Shown: positions 1 to 5,610, counted from the first letter of the stretch. The stretch is 6,113 nt of DNA from G963674505 sp964575975 (GCA_964575975.1 CAZNTU010000298.1:1-6113), one strand, 5' to 3'. Notes: a model not told the origin generated them from the sequence alone. Program-made: numbers and translations.

Positions 1-135
1 GCGTTAATTGCGGCAACTGCGATATGCCGTCGGATGGAACTGCTCGCCTATAATTTGAAAGATTTAAAGTTTATCGACGGAATCGGCCTTTACGACCCGG
101 ACAAGAATAAAAAGACAAACCGGACGAATACCTGA
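1..135 (+). CDS. C-terminal tail of a VapC-like PIN-domain toxin (partial, runs off left edge)
   Basis: Frame 1 is open from the first base to a TGA at 133-135 and encodes 44 residues. It opens with ALIAATAI and continues with LLAYNLKDLKFIDGIGLYDP. This is the usual ending of type II VapC toxins: the helix D-A-L-I-A-A-T-A, whose acidic residue would lie just left of the window, then the strand and loop of the form L-x-T-x-N-x-K-D-F-x-F-I. PIN-domain toxins are Mg-dependent RNases that cleave tRNA or other RNA and are held inactive by a VapB-type antitoxin, which would lie further upstream. The last ten or so residues (KNKKTNRTNT) are a polar tail beyond the domain. The gene converges on the minus-strand regulator ending at 364. 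Whether the gene is intact cannot be seen here. The family call rests on recalled motifs. Confidence 0.75.
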   Translation, partial: ALIAATAICRRMELLAYNLKDLKFIDGIGLYDPDKNKKTNRTNT

Positions 136-229
136 TACTAACCAAAAAAAGCACATCATTGACTTGACATCGTAAACATAAGCCGCAACCAATTGAAATA
201 TTTCGACCTTGTGCGGTCGGGTCGCAATT

Positions 230-319
230 CCCCCCTTGAGGGGGGCTAGGGGGGTGTCGATGCGCCATGTTCGATCCATTGTTCACCGGAAACACCCCCC
301 TATCCCCCTCAAGGGGGGG
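230..319. repeat. G/C-rich inverted repeat between convergent genes
   Basis: The left arm (230-257) starts CCCCCCTTGAGGGGGG, then CTAGGGGGGTGT. The right arm (about 292-319) is its reverse complement apart from a C-to-A change and a one-base shorter G run. The arms are about 27-28 bases with a spacer of about 35 bases (258-292). Each arm can also fold on itself (C5-TTGA-G5). The structure sits between the ends of the VapC-like gene (135) and the regulator (364), so transcripts from either side would form a long stem. No T-tract follows on either strand, so it is not a standard intrinsic terminator. It looks like a dispersed REP/MITE-like element. No transposase lies beside it. The rest of 136-363 shows nothing else; the short reading frames across it are low-complexity translations of the repeat. 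Confidence 0.8.
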
Positions 320-363
320 CGGTCCTGCCGTACCGTACTTTTCGAAAGCCCGGCCATTCGATT

Positions 364-1884
364 TCAGTCGGACTGTCCCTCTTCGGCGGTTTTATTCTTT
401 TCCTGCCCGATTTGCTTGAGTTTTCTCCAAAGAGCGGCCCTGCTGATTCCGAGCATTTCGGCGGCCTTGGTCTTGTTGCCCTTGCAGGCTTCCAAAACTT
501 CTCTCATGTAGCTACCTTCCATTTCGGTCAGCGTCGGAAAATGGCTCTCGCCCGCTGTTGCCGGGAGAGAAACTCTCGCGGTCTCCGGTTTGAGAAACCT
601 TTCGGGAAGATGCTTTCGCCGGACCGCGTCGCCGTCGGCCAGGATGACCGCCCGTTCTATCAGATGCTTGAGTTCGCGAACGTTTCCCGGAAAATCGTAC
701 GACATGAAGGCCGAAATTACGTCGTCGGAAATATGTTCGACCTTTTTTCGGAATTCGTTGGTGTACATCTCGAGAAAATAGTACGCCAGGGGCGGAATGT
801 CGTCCCTGCGCTCCCGAAGCGGCGGAATGTAAAGTTCGAACACGTTCAGTCTGAAGAAAAGGTCTTTTCTGAACTTGTCCTCGGCCACCAGTTTTCCGAG
901 ATCCGATTGCGCCGCGGCGATGATTCTGACGTCGGTCGCCGCCGTTCCTGCCGTCCCGAATTCGGGACCGACGTTGTGGTCGATCATTTTCAAAAGATGG
1001 ATTTGCATTTTCCGAGGCATGTCCTCGACCTGGTCCAGAAGCAGCGTCCCCCCGGACTTCACTCCCGCCAGCACGCTTTTCGGTTTCCCGGTTTCGTCCG
1101 CGCCCAGGGGAATATCCCCGAACAGCTGCTCGAACAGCAACTCGTTGGTCAGGAGTCCGCAATTGATGGGAAGAAAAGGATTGTTACGCCTGGAGCTTAA
1201 ATCGTGGATGGCCCTTGCCGCAAGTTCCTTTCCCGTGCCGGTTTCCCCCCGGATGATCACGTTGCAGTCCAAGGGCGCCGCCCTCTCGATATTTTTACGG
1301 AGTTTTTGCATTGCGGCCGTCTCCCCGATCAGACGGAGAGTGCCCGAAAGCGTCGCGGCCTTTTTTGCTCCGTCCGTTTCATAGGAGTGAATCGTCTGCC
1401 CCGCCGAAGCGCCGCTCGGCAAAATCTCTATCTGGCTTCCCTCGAGGTAGAACCTGTCTTGGCGAGAACCGGGCGTTCCGCTTCCGTGCCGGCCCGACGG
1501 ACGGATGACGATCACGTTTCCCTCCGCGTTGAACTTCTTGATGAAGTCCCACAGCCCGCCCATCTGGTCCTTTTCGAAATAGGCGCTATCCAGGGCCTCG
1601 GTGGCCTGCTTGATCTTCTCGCTGCCGAAGCCGGTCAAAAGGACCGTTTTCAGGTCGGGCCGAATCTCCTTCAGTTTGGCGATCGTCACCAGGCCGTCCA
1701 TTCCAGGCATTTTCAGATCGACGACGGCAAGGTCGAAGTCCCTTTCCTTGGCCGCCTCGATAGCTTCCGGACCGCTCTTGGCCTTTACCGATTCGACCCC
1801 TATCAGGTCCAGGCGTCGAGCTATCGAGTTCAACAGTTTTTCCTCGTCGTCAACCAGCAGAATCGTCTTGGTCGTCCTTGCCAT
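364..1884 (-). CDS. NtrC-architecture response regulator with degenerate AAA+ domain
   Basis: A 506-residue cytoplasmic regulator. Residues 6-118 are a receiver: acidic pair Asp12/Asp13, phospho-acceptor Asp56 in VVDLKMPGMDG, Thr84 and Lys105 (followed by Asp, not Pro). A linker of about 60 residues follows. Residues about 183-415 are an AAA+ domain with Walker A GETGTGKE (213-220), arginine-finger segment FRKDLFFRL (338-346), PPLRERRDDI, and sensor-II-region FPGNVREL (398-405). Residues 452-493 form a Fis-type HTH (NKTKAAEMLGISRAALWRKL). Three ATPase elements are altered. The loop after LFG reads DIPLGADETGK where GAFTGA is expected, Walker B ends Asp284-Gln285 instead of Asp-Glu, and the sensor I region reads AAAQSDL instead of AATNRDL. 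It may therefore bind ATP but hydrolyse it poorly, and it should not drive sigma-54 polymerase. Start chosen: ATG at 1884, with AAAAGG upstream and immediately before the receiver. An in-frame TTG at 1917 adds 11 residues but lacks a ribosome site. Divergent from the receiver gene at 2126. Confidence 0.93.
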   Translation of the reverse strand: MARTTKTILLVDDEEKLLNSIARRLDLIGVESVKAKSGPEAIEAAKERDFDLAVVDLKMPGMDGLVTIAKLKEIRPDLKTVLLTGFGSEKIKQATEALDSAYFEKDQMGGLWDFIKKFNAEGNVIVIRPSGRHGSGTPGSRQDRFYLEGSQIEILPSGASAGQTIHSYETDGAKKAATLSGTLRLIGETAAMQKLRKNIERAAPLDCNVIIRGETGTGKELAARAIHDLSSRRNNPFLPINCGLLTNELLFEQLFGDIPLGADETGKPKSVLAGVKSGGTLLLDQVEDMPRKMQIHLLKMIDHNVGPEFGTAGTAATDVRIIAAAQSDLGKLVAEDKFRKDLFFRLNVFELYIPPLRERRDDIPPLAYYFLEMYTNEFRKKVEHISDDVISAFMSYDFPGNVRELKHLIERAVILADGDAVRRKHLPERFLKPETARVSLPATAGESHFPTLTEMEGSYMREVLEACKGNKTKAAEMLGISRAALWRKLKQIGQEKNKTAEEGQSD

Positions 1885-2055
1885 TTTTTTCAAGCCTTTT
1901 CCAAATCGTGCGCTCAATCGCTCGGGGCGTTCGAGGGTTTGGATTTTCCTTCCAAAAGAAACCGTTTCCGTCGGGCTGTTCGTCTTTGCGATAGCATCGG
2001 TGCTCGCCTGTCCGCTTAATATTCGGCCGCGTTCCTGGCCAAATTGTTTACAGAC

Positions 2056-2085
2056 GAGACAATAAAGTGTATAGTCGTTTATAAT
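2056..2085 (+). promoter_or_regulatory. Predicted sigma-70-type promoter for the receiver gene
   Basis: A perfect -10 box TATAAT lies at 2080-2085, with a partial -35 box GAGACA at 2056-2061 and an 18-base spacer. Transcription would begin near 2092, about 34 bases before the ATG at 2126 and only a few bases before an in-frame GTG at 2096. The divergent interval 1885-2125 is otherwise unremarkable. I looked for a -24/-12 sigma-54 element (TGGCAC...TTGC) on both strands and found none convincing, in keeping with the degenerate regulator next door. The promoter of the minus-strand regulator is not obvious. Confidence 0.5.
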
Positions 2086-2125
2086 TTAAATCGTTGTGAC
2101 AGTCAATCTTAAAACATGTTGCGTA

Positions 2126-2497
2126 ATGAAACGATCGGACTTGTTGATAATCGACGACGAACGCGGGTTCGCCGACATACTCGCGAGAAGGCTGGGAATC
2201 CGCGGTTGCTCCTGCGCCGTTTGTTACACCGGACGCGAAGGGATCGACATGCTCGAGCGTTCGGGTTTCGCTCTGATCGTGCTCGACCTTAGACTTCCGG
2301 ACATGTACGGCACCAAGGTGTTGCGCGAAATAAAAGCGAAAAGTCCCGGTACCGAGGTGATTGTACTTACGGCCCACGGTTCGGAGAGGGATCGGACGGA
2401 ATGCATGGAAGGCGGCGCTCTGGGTTTTTTCCACAAGCCTTTGGAAATCGGCCGGTTGCTGACGATCTTGGAGAAGGCAAAAGGGAAGGCAGCGTGA
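2126..2497 (+). CDS. Single-domain response regulator (stand-alone receiver)
   Basis: A 123-residue protein that is only a receiver (REC) domain, with no output domain. All key residues are present: Asp10/Asp11 (IIDDE), phospho-acceptor Asp54 in VLDLRLPDM, Thr82 in VLTAHGS, and Lys104-Pro105 (FFHKPL). Such proteins act as phosphate shuttles or sinks in phosphorelays, or signal by binding partner proteins. A cluster Cys28-x-Cys30-x-x-Cys33 lies at the first helix/second strand, where receivers normally have hydrophobic residues. Start: ATG 2126 begins right before the first strand. A GTG at 2096 would add ten residues (MTVNLKTCCV) and could be near-leaderless; neither has a good Shine-Dalgarno. 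The kinase-like gene follows after 130 bases. The minus-strand NtrC-type regulator is divergent, which makes these three a likely functional set. Confidence 0.93.
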   Translation: MKRSDLLIIDDERGFADILARRLGIRGCSCAVCYTGREGIDMLERSGFALIVLDLRLPDMYGTKVLREIKAKSPGTEVIVLTAHGSERDRTECMEGGALGFFHKPLEIGRLLTILEKAKGKAA

Positions 2498-2635
2498 AAT
2501 TCGCTTTCTATAGACTTCGCGAACGGGTTTGTCCGCAGTTCTATCGTGGTCGCCATTGCCATCGTGATTGCGATTGCGTCTATCTTCAAGGATATCGGAT
2601 TCGGTTTTTTGCATTTCAGGGGGAATTATGGGTAA
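2498..2635 (+). other. Hydrophobic mini-ORF between receiver and kinase-like genes (no clear start)
   Basis: The frame continuing in phase past the receiver's TGA is open for 45 codons to a TAA at 2633-2635, overlapping the next start as ATGGGTAA. It encodes a strongly hydrophobic stretch, SIVVAIAIVIAIASIF, followed by KDIGFGFLHF, which looks like a single transmembrane helix with G/C-ending codons. It has no ATG; the only starts are internal GTG codons (2546, 2564). A strong ribosome-binding sequence AAGGGAAGG (2481-2489) stands five bases before a GTG at 2494 that overlaps the receiver stop, but that GTG opens a different frame. That frame gives a Cys/Arg-rich 51-residue peptide ending at 2649. 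Possibilities are a frameshifted small membrane protein, programmed shift or stop readthrough, or chance. No family is recognised. Confidence 0.35.
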
Positions 2636-3281
2636 ATCCATCGATTTGAACAACTCGGAAAGTCTGGCATTTATCGGAAAAGTGAACGCGAGCGTTTCCC
2701 ACGAGCTGAAAAACATTCTCGCGGTGATTTCGGAGACCGCCGGTCTTTTGGGGGACCTGACGGAGGCGGCGAAGCGGGGGAGGCCGCTGGAGCCCGAGAC
2801 GGTGTCCTCGTGCAGCGACGCCATCGTAGAGGAAGTCCAGCGGGGGTTCGCGGCCATAAGGCAGATGAACAAGTTCGCCCACAGCGTGGACCATCCCGTG
2901 AACAAAACCGACTTGGCCGAGGTGGTGGAACTGATGGTCGAGCTTTCGAAGTTTTTGAGCTACGCGAGCAATATCCGTTTCGACCGGGCTGACGCTCCGG
3001 GAATAGAGGTTTTCACGTCTCCTTTTCTGTTGCAGGACGTGGTCTATCGCACGCTTTTGACGGCGTTCCGCGCGGTGGGGCACGAAGGGGAATTCGGAAT
3101 TTCCATAGGGCGCTGGAAAAAAGGGGGGGGGGTCGGGGAATTTTCGGGGGGTCCAACGCAGGACGACCGGTATCTCGACGAGAAAGCCATCGGGAAAGCC
3201 GCCGACGCGATCGGGGTCGAGGCTCTTTTCAATCCGGCCTCGGGAACGATATCGCTTTTCGTTCCCGAAACCATGCAATAA
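2628..3281 (+). CDS. Histidine-kinase-like phosphotransferase with reduced ATPase domain
   Basis: A 217-residue soluble protein with no sensor or membrane segment. Residues about 12-90 form the two-helix dimerisation/phospho-acceptor domain with the H-box SHELKNILAVI, and His25 is the acceptor. The second helix is about 58-88. Residues about 93-214 resemble the shell of an HATPase_c domain. A degenerate N-box region (LLQDVVYRTLLTAFRAVG, 134-151) lacks the usual Asn, and the terminal helix and strand (AIGKAADAIG... SGTISLFVP) are retained. No DxGxG or G2 box is visible. Spo0B and ChpT have this build and act as phosphotransferases, passing phosphate between receivers, not as kinases. The nearby receiver and NtrC-type regulator are natural partners. 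Start: ATG 2628, preceded by AGGGGG about five bases upstream. Upstream extension is hydrophobic or low-quality. A G10 run sits in the middle of the gene, but the frame stays sensible on both sides. Confidence 0.82.
   Translation: MGKSIDLNNSESLAFIGKVNASVSHELKNILAVISETAGLLGDLTEAAKRGRPLEPETVSSCSDAIVEEVQRGFAAIRQMNKFAHSVDHPVNKTDLAEVVELMVELSKFLSYASNIRFDRADAPGIEVFTSPFLLQDVVYRTLLTAFRAVGHEGEFGISIGRWKKGGGVGEFSGGPTQDDRYLDEKAIGKAADAIGVEALFNPASGTISLFVPETMQ
3123..3151 (+). repeat. G10 homopolymer and G-run cluster inside the kinase-like gene
   Basis: Ten consecutive G residues (3123-3132) are followed by G4 (3135-3138) and G6 (3146-3151) on the coding strand. They encode the KKGGGVGEFSGGP stretch where the ATP-lid/G-box region of a kinase would lie. 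The run is long enough for slipped-strand mispairing, and the cluster can be written as four G tracts with short loops, compatible with a G-quadruplex in the mRNA. Both effects are inference from base composition. Confidence 0.7.
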
Positions 3282-3545
3282 AAGAAGAACGGTCTTGTTG
3301 AAGATGGAGAAGACTATGAGCGCCGAAAACGACATCAGACCATAGAAGCCGCCACCAGGTTGGACGTGGCGCGTTTGGATTTGCCGGCCTGCGGTGTCCG
3401 AACGGAATCGCCTCGAGCGGTTCGAAGGCCCGTCGCCGGGCGCGGGCGAGTTTGAAAAGGGCGGTCCGCATCGCGAAGGCTTTGATATTTGACGTAAGAC
3501 GGAAAAGATCGAATTTCCACTGTTGAGATGAGCTTGATATTATAG
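3282..3545. other. Non-coding or decayed interval, no gene recognised
   Basis: Between the kinase-like stop and the first toxin-antitoxin remnant, every frame on both strands is short or gives an unfamiliar Arg/Pro-rich product. A 13-codon ATG frame at 3304 (MEKTMSAENDIRP) ends at 3345. One plus frame is open from the TAG at 3343-3345 to a TGA near 3489, and another runs to the stop near 3523, but neither shows a family signature. No clear terminator hairpin follows 3281. The interval may be decayed coding sequence. Confidence 0.4.
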
Positions 3546-3722
3546 GGCATCCTTAAACTTGACGTGAAGTACGTTTCTCGAGTGCTGTTGATAAAGCCGG
3601 CCCAACCGGGTTCCAAATTGAAAAGGCTTGAAAAACATCCCGGTTTTATAGCGGGCGATCCCGAAGAGCTATTGCATCTCGAAAGATTCAAGGAGGAGCG
3701 AAGGTCGTTTACGGATATTTGA
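3546..3722 (+). pseudogene. Possible antitoxin C-terminal remnant before the PIN fragment
   Basis: Frame 3 is open for 58 codons after a TAG at 3543-3545 and ends in TGA at 3720-3722. It contains YVSRVLLIKPAQPGSKL and HPGFIAGDPEELLHLERF, the latter rich in charge and codon-regular. Its place directly before a PIN-domain remnant, and the VSRVLLIKPA stretch resembling the end of a Phd/VapB-like DNA-binding domain (xPVARLVPA), suggest the tail of an antitoxin. The expected N-terminal domain is not found upstream. A GTG at 3564 could start a 52-residue product, without a ribosome site. The family call is a guess from context. Confidence 0.3.
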
Positions 3723-3907
3723 AACGGGTGATGGGGCTGAGTGTCTGCGACAGGCCCTTTGGGAAAACAATCGAATTTTCCTCCGCTCAAAACTGGTCCA
3801 GAGATCCCTTCGACAGAATCATTGTTTCCCAAGCGGCCTTGGGAGGAAACATCCTTGTCATCAAAGACGAACGAATTTCGAGACATTATATTTACGCCAA
3901 ATGGTAG
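3686..3907 (+). pseudogene. N-terminally truncated VapC/PIN-domain toxin remnant
   Basis: In frame 2 the sequence from about VVYGYLKRVMGLSVCDRPF through NWSRDPFDRIIVSQAALG to ILVIKDERISRHYIYAKW and a TAG at 3905-3907 matches the C-terminal half of a VapC-like PIN ribonuclease. Recognisable elements are the (T/S)RDPFDR(I/L)I acidic motif, the following alanine-rich helix, the (V/I)xKDERI acidic strand and the terminal aromatic/W. The N-terminal half, with the first catalytic Asp (normally in LLDTHxxxW) and the Glu, is missing. The frame closes at a TGA at 3629-3631, and what lies there instead is the possible antitoxin tail in another frame, as if an internal deletion had fused the two. AAGGAGG at 3689-3695 has no start at proper distance; the first starts are TTG 3719 and ATG 3731. 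Probably an inactive relic. It belongs to a different subfamily from the tail at 1-135. Confidence 0.72.
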
Positions 3908-3972
3908 AAAGAGTGCCGCGGAAATCAATATACAGGCCCTGCGGAATGAAAATAAAGTAGATGCCGCTTCCT

Positions 3973-4002
3973 TTGTCCGAAAAAAAAGAGTTATAGTATT
4001 TT
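3973..4002 (+). promoter_or_regulatory. Weak candidate promoter upstream of the protease gene
   Basis: An A/T-rich stretch after 3908 contains TTGTCC (3973-3978) and, 18 bases on, TATTTT (3997-4002), overlapping TATAGT (3992-3997). This is a plausible but poor sigma-70 match. If used, it would give a leader of roughly 85-90 bases that includes the hairpin at 4021-4046. No sigma-E-like element was recognised. Confidence 0.25.
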
Positions 4003-4020
4003 CTGCGAGAAATCAAATGC

Positions 4021-4046
4021 GCGCGTCGGCTTGCAGGCCGTCGCGC
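4021..4046 (+). other. Stem-loop in the presumed leader of the protease gene
   Basis: The left arm GCGCGTCGGC and right arm GCCGTCGCGC pair over ten positions with one T-T mismatch around a six-base loop (TTGCAG). It lies 50-75 bases before the ATG at 4096 and does not cover the ribosome-binding site (AAGGAG, 4077-4082). There is no T-tract after it, so it is not an intrinsic terminator. It could be an mRNA stability or regulatory element, or only a base-composition feature. Confidence 0.45.
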
Positions 4047-4095
4047 GAAAAGCCAGGTTCGTATTCGGGGAGCTTGAAGGAGCGACGTAGACGAA

Positions 4096-5574
4096 ATGAA
4101 ATATAAAGACCGCAAAAGCGGAAATAGTCGCAACGTCCTTTTCGCCGTTCTTCTGTTCGGGGCGTTCGGATTGATTCAATGCCAGTCCGGCGAAAACAAG
4201 ATCCCGGTGGAAAGGAAGGAATCGACCATCAAAGTGGAGGAAAGCTCTTGCGTCGCCAGGAGCGATATGAGTTCGGCCATATCAGAGGTCGCCGCGAGAA
4301 ACATGTCGGCGGTGGCGCATATCGAAATCAGGCGACGCGCGGGAGTTCTTTCGCTCGACTCTCTTCTGGAGGGCAATCCATTCGAGGCTCCCAAGGATCC
4401 GGAACCGCCCGAAAGAGAGCTGAGGGGAGTGGGAAGCGGGGTGATCCTCGACGGGCATGGGCGCATATTGACCAACAACCATGTGGTTGCGGGCGCCAGC
4501 GAAATCAAGGTGGTCCTGTCCGACGGACGAATCTTTGCCGCGTCCGTAGTGGGGACCGACGGGAAGACGGACTTGGCGGTCATCCGGATCCAAGCCGAGG
4601 AGGAATTTCCGCACGTTGTCTTCGGCGACTCCGACCGGCTTCAAGTGGGCGACTGGGTAGTCGCCATCGGACATCCCAGAGGGCTGGACCAGACGGTCAC
4701 CCAGGGAATTATCAGCGCCAAGCACCGGAGGGGAATCGTCGATCCGGGAAGCTACCACGACTATCTCCAGACCGATGCGGCCATAAACCCGGGGAGCAGC
4801 GGCGGTCCTCTTTTGAATCTCAACGGGGAGGTAATAGGATTGAATTCGGCCATCGCCTCCGGTTCCGGCGGTTTCGAGGGGATCGGGTTCGCGATTCCCA
4901 GCAATGCCGCAGTCCGCATCGCCAACGCGCTGATCGCGGACGGCAGAGTAAAACGCGGCTGGTTGGGGGTAAGCATCCTGGAACCGAATTCCGAGATCGA
5001 AAACGCGCGCGGATTCTACAAGCTTCATGGAAAGGGCGTACGGGTCGAGAAAGTATTCCCGGAAAGTCCGGCGGCGCATGGTGGAATCGAGAAAGGCGAC
5101 ATTATCGAACACTACGACGGGAAAACGGTGGAAAACCCCGCCGACTTGCAGAAAATGGTCGCCGAGACCCCCGCCGGCGAAAAAGTGGAAATCGACTTGG
5201 TTCGGAAGGGCGACGCGAAAAAGATAGTGGTCGGAATAGAAAGCCTGGACGAGTCGATACGACTCCTTGCCGAGTCGATCCGCCACAGGATCGGCGGGAC
5301 GGTCCGGCCGGTCACGATGGACGAGTCCCAACGGTTCGGACTGCCCGCGAACATCGGCGTCGCCGTCGAAAACCTCGAACCGGCAGGTCCCCTGGAAACC
5401 GCAGGCTTCCAGAAAGGAGACATCATCCTGGGAATCAACAACCAGATCGTCGAAAGCGTGGAAAGCTTCGCATCCATTCTGCAAATCCTCCCTCCCGAAA
5501 CCAAGGTGGCGCTCCTGGCCCTGGACAGCCGCAACGGACAAACCGGCTACGTGGAGCTTGAACCCGCCGATTGA
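4096..5574 (+). CDS. HtrA/Deg-family serine protease with two PDZ domains, probable lipoprotein
   Basis: A 492-residue envelope quality-control protease of the trypsin-like S1C family. The N-terminus has Lys/Arg residues, a hydrophobic run (VLFAVLLFGAFGLI, 14-27) and Cys29 in LIQC, a loose lipobox (Gln before Cys is unusual; relaxed boxes are known in spirochaetes). Membrane anchoring at the periplasmic face is therefore likely but not certain. The protease domain (about 108-283) has the triad His129 (TNNHVV), Asp159 (KTDLAV) and Ser235 in NPGSSGGPL, where Ser replaces the usual Asn of NPGNSGGPL. PDZ1 covers about 288-382 (RGWLGVSI ... GIEKGDIIEHYDGK) and PDZ2 about 395-490 (GVAVENLEPAGPLETAGFQKGDIILGINNQ). 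Family members degrade or refold misfolded exported proteins as PDZ-gated oligomers. Length is normal for DegP/DegQ. Start: ATG 4096 with AAGGAG 13 bases before. Looks monocistronic; no partner gene beside it. degP, degQ and degS cannot be told apart here. Confidence 0.95.
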   Translation: MKYKDRKSGNSRNVLFAVLLFGAFGLIQCQSGENKIPVERKESTIKVEESSCVARSDMSSAISEVAARNMSAVAHIEIRRRAGVLSLDSLLEGNPFEAPKDPEPPERELRGVGSGVILDGHGRILTNNHVVAGASEIKVVLSDGRIFAASVVGTDGKTDLAVIRIQAEEEFPHVVFGDSDRLQVGDWVVAIGHPRGLDQTVTQGIISAKHRRGIVDPGSYHDYLQTDAAINPGSSGGPLLNLNGEVIGLNSAIASGSGGFEGIGFAIPSNAAVRIANALIADGRVKRGWLGVSILEPNSEIENARGFYKLHGKGVRVEKVFPESPAAHGGIEKGDIIEHYDGKTVENPADLQKMVAETPAGEKVEIDLVRKGDAKKIVVGIESLDESIRLLAESIRHRIGGTVRPVTMDESQRFGLPANIGVAVENLEPAGPLETAGFQKGDIILGINNQIVESVESFASILQILPPETKVALLALDSRNGQTGYVELEPAD

Positions 5575-5610
5575 AGCGCGAGTCGCGATACGACCGAGCG
5601 ATGAAAGACA

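Noticed and set aside
64..295. Two minus-strand frames of about 70 codons near the left edge
   Set aside because: They overlap the VapC-like C-terminus and the inverted repeat; the PPSPPQGG-type sequence is a translation of the C/G runs.
230..319. CRISPR repeat or intrinsic terminator
   Set aside because: There are only two copies, inverted, with a single spacer, and no T-tract on either strand, so it is neither a CRISPR array nor a standard terminator.
1885..1917. Alternative TTG start of the NtrC-type regulator
   Set aside because: It has no ribosome-binding sequence upstream and adds residues before the receiver fold; ATG at 1884 is better placed.
412..2065. Long plus-strand frames opposite the NtrC-type regulator
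   Set aside because: They are antisense shadows of a gene with clear receiver, Walker A and HTH motifs; their products have no recognisable domain.
1885..2125. Sigma-54 (-24/-12) promoter between the divergent regulator and receiver genes
   Set aside because: The nearest match, TGGCCAAATTGTTT around 2037-2049, lacks the conserved TGGCAC and TTGC elements at proper spacing; a sigma-70-type -10 box at 2080 fits better.
2048..3335. Minus-strand frames of 285 and 239 codons
   Set aside because: They lie opposite the receiver and kinase-like genes and translate to unstructured, His/Arg/Pro-rich sequence.
4179..5561. A 460-codon plus-strand frame inside the protease gene
   Set aside because: It is a frame-shifted shadow, extremely Arg/Gly/Pro rich, with no motif.
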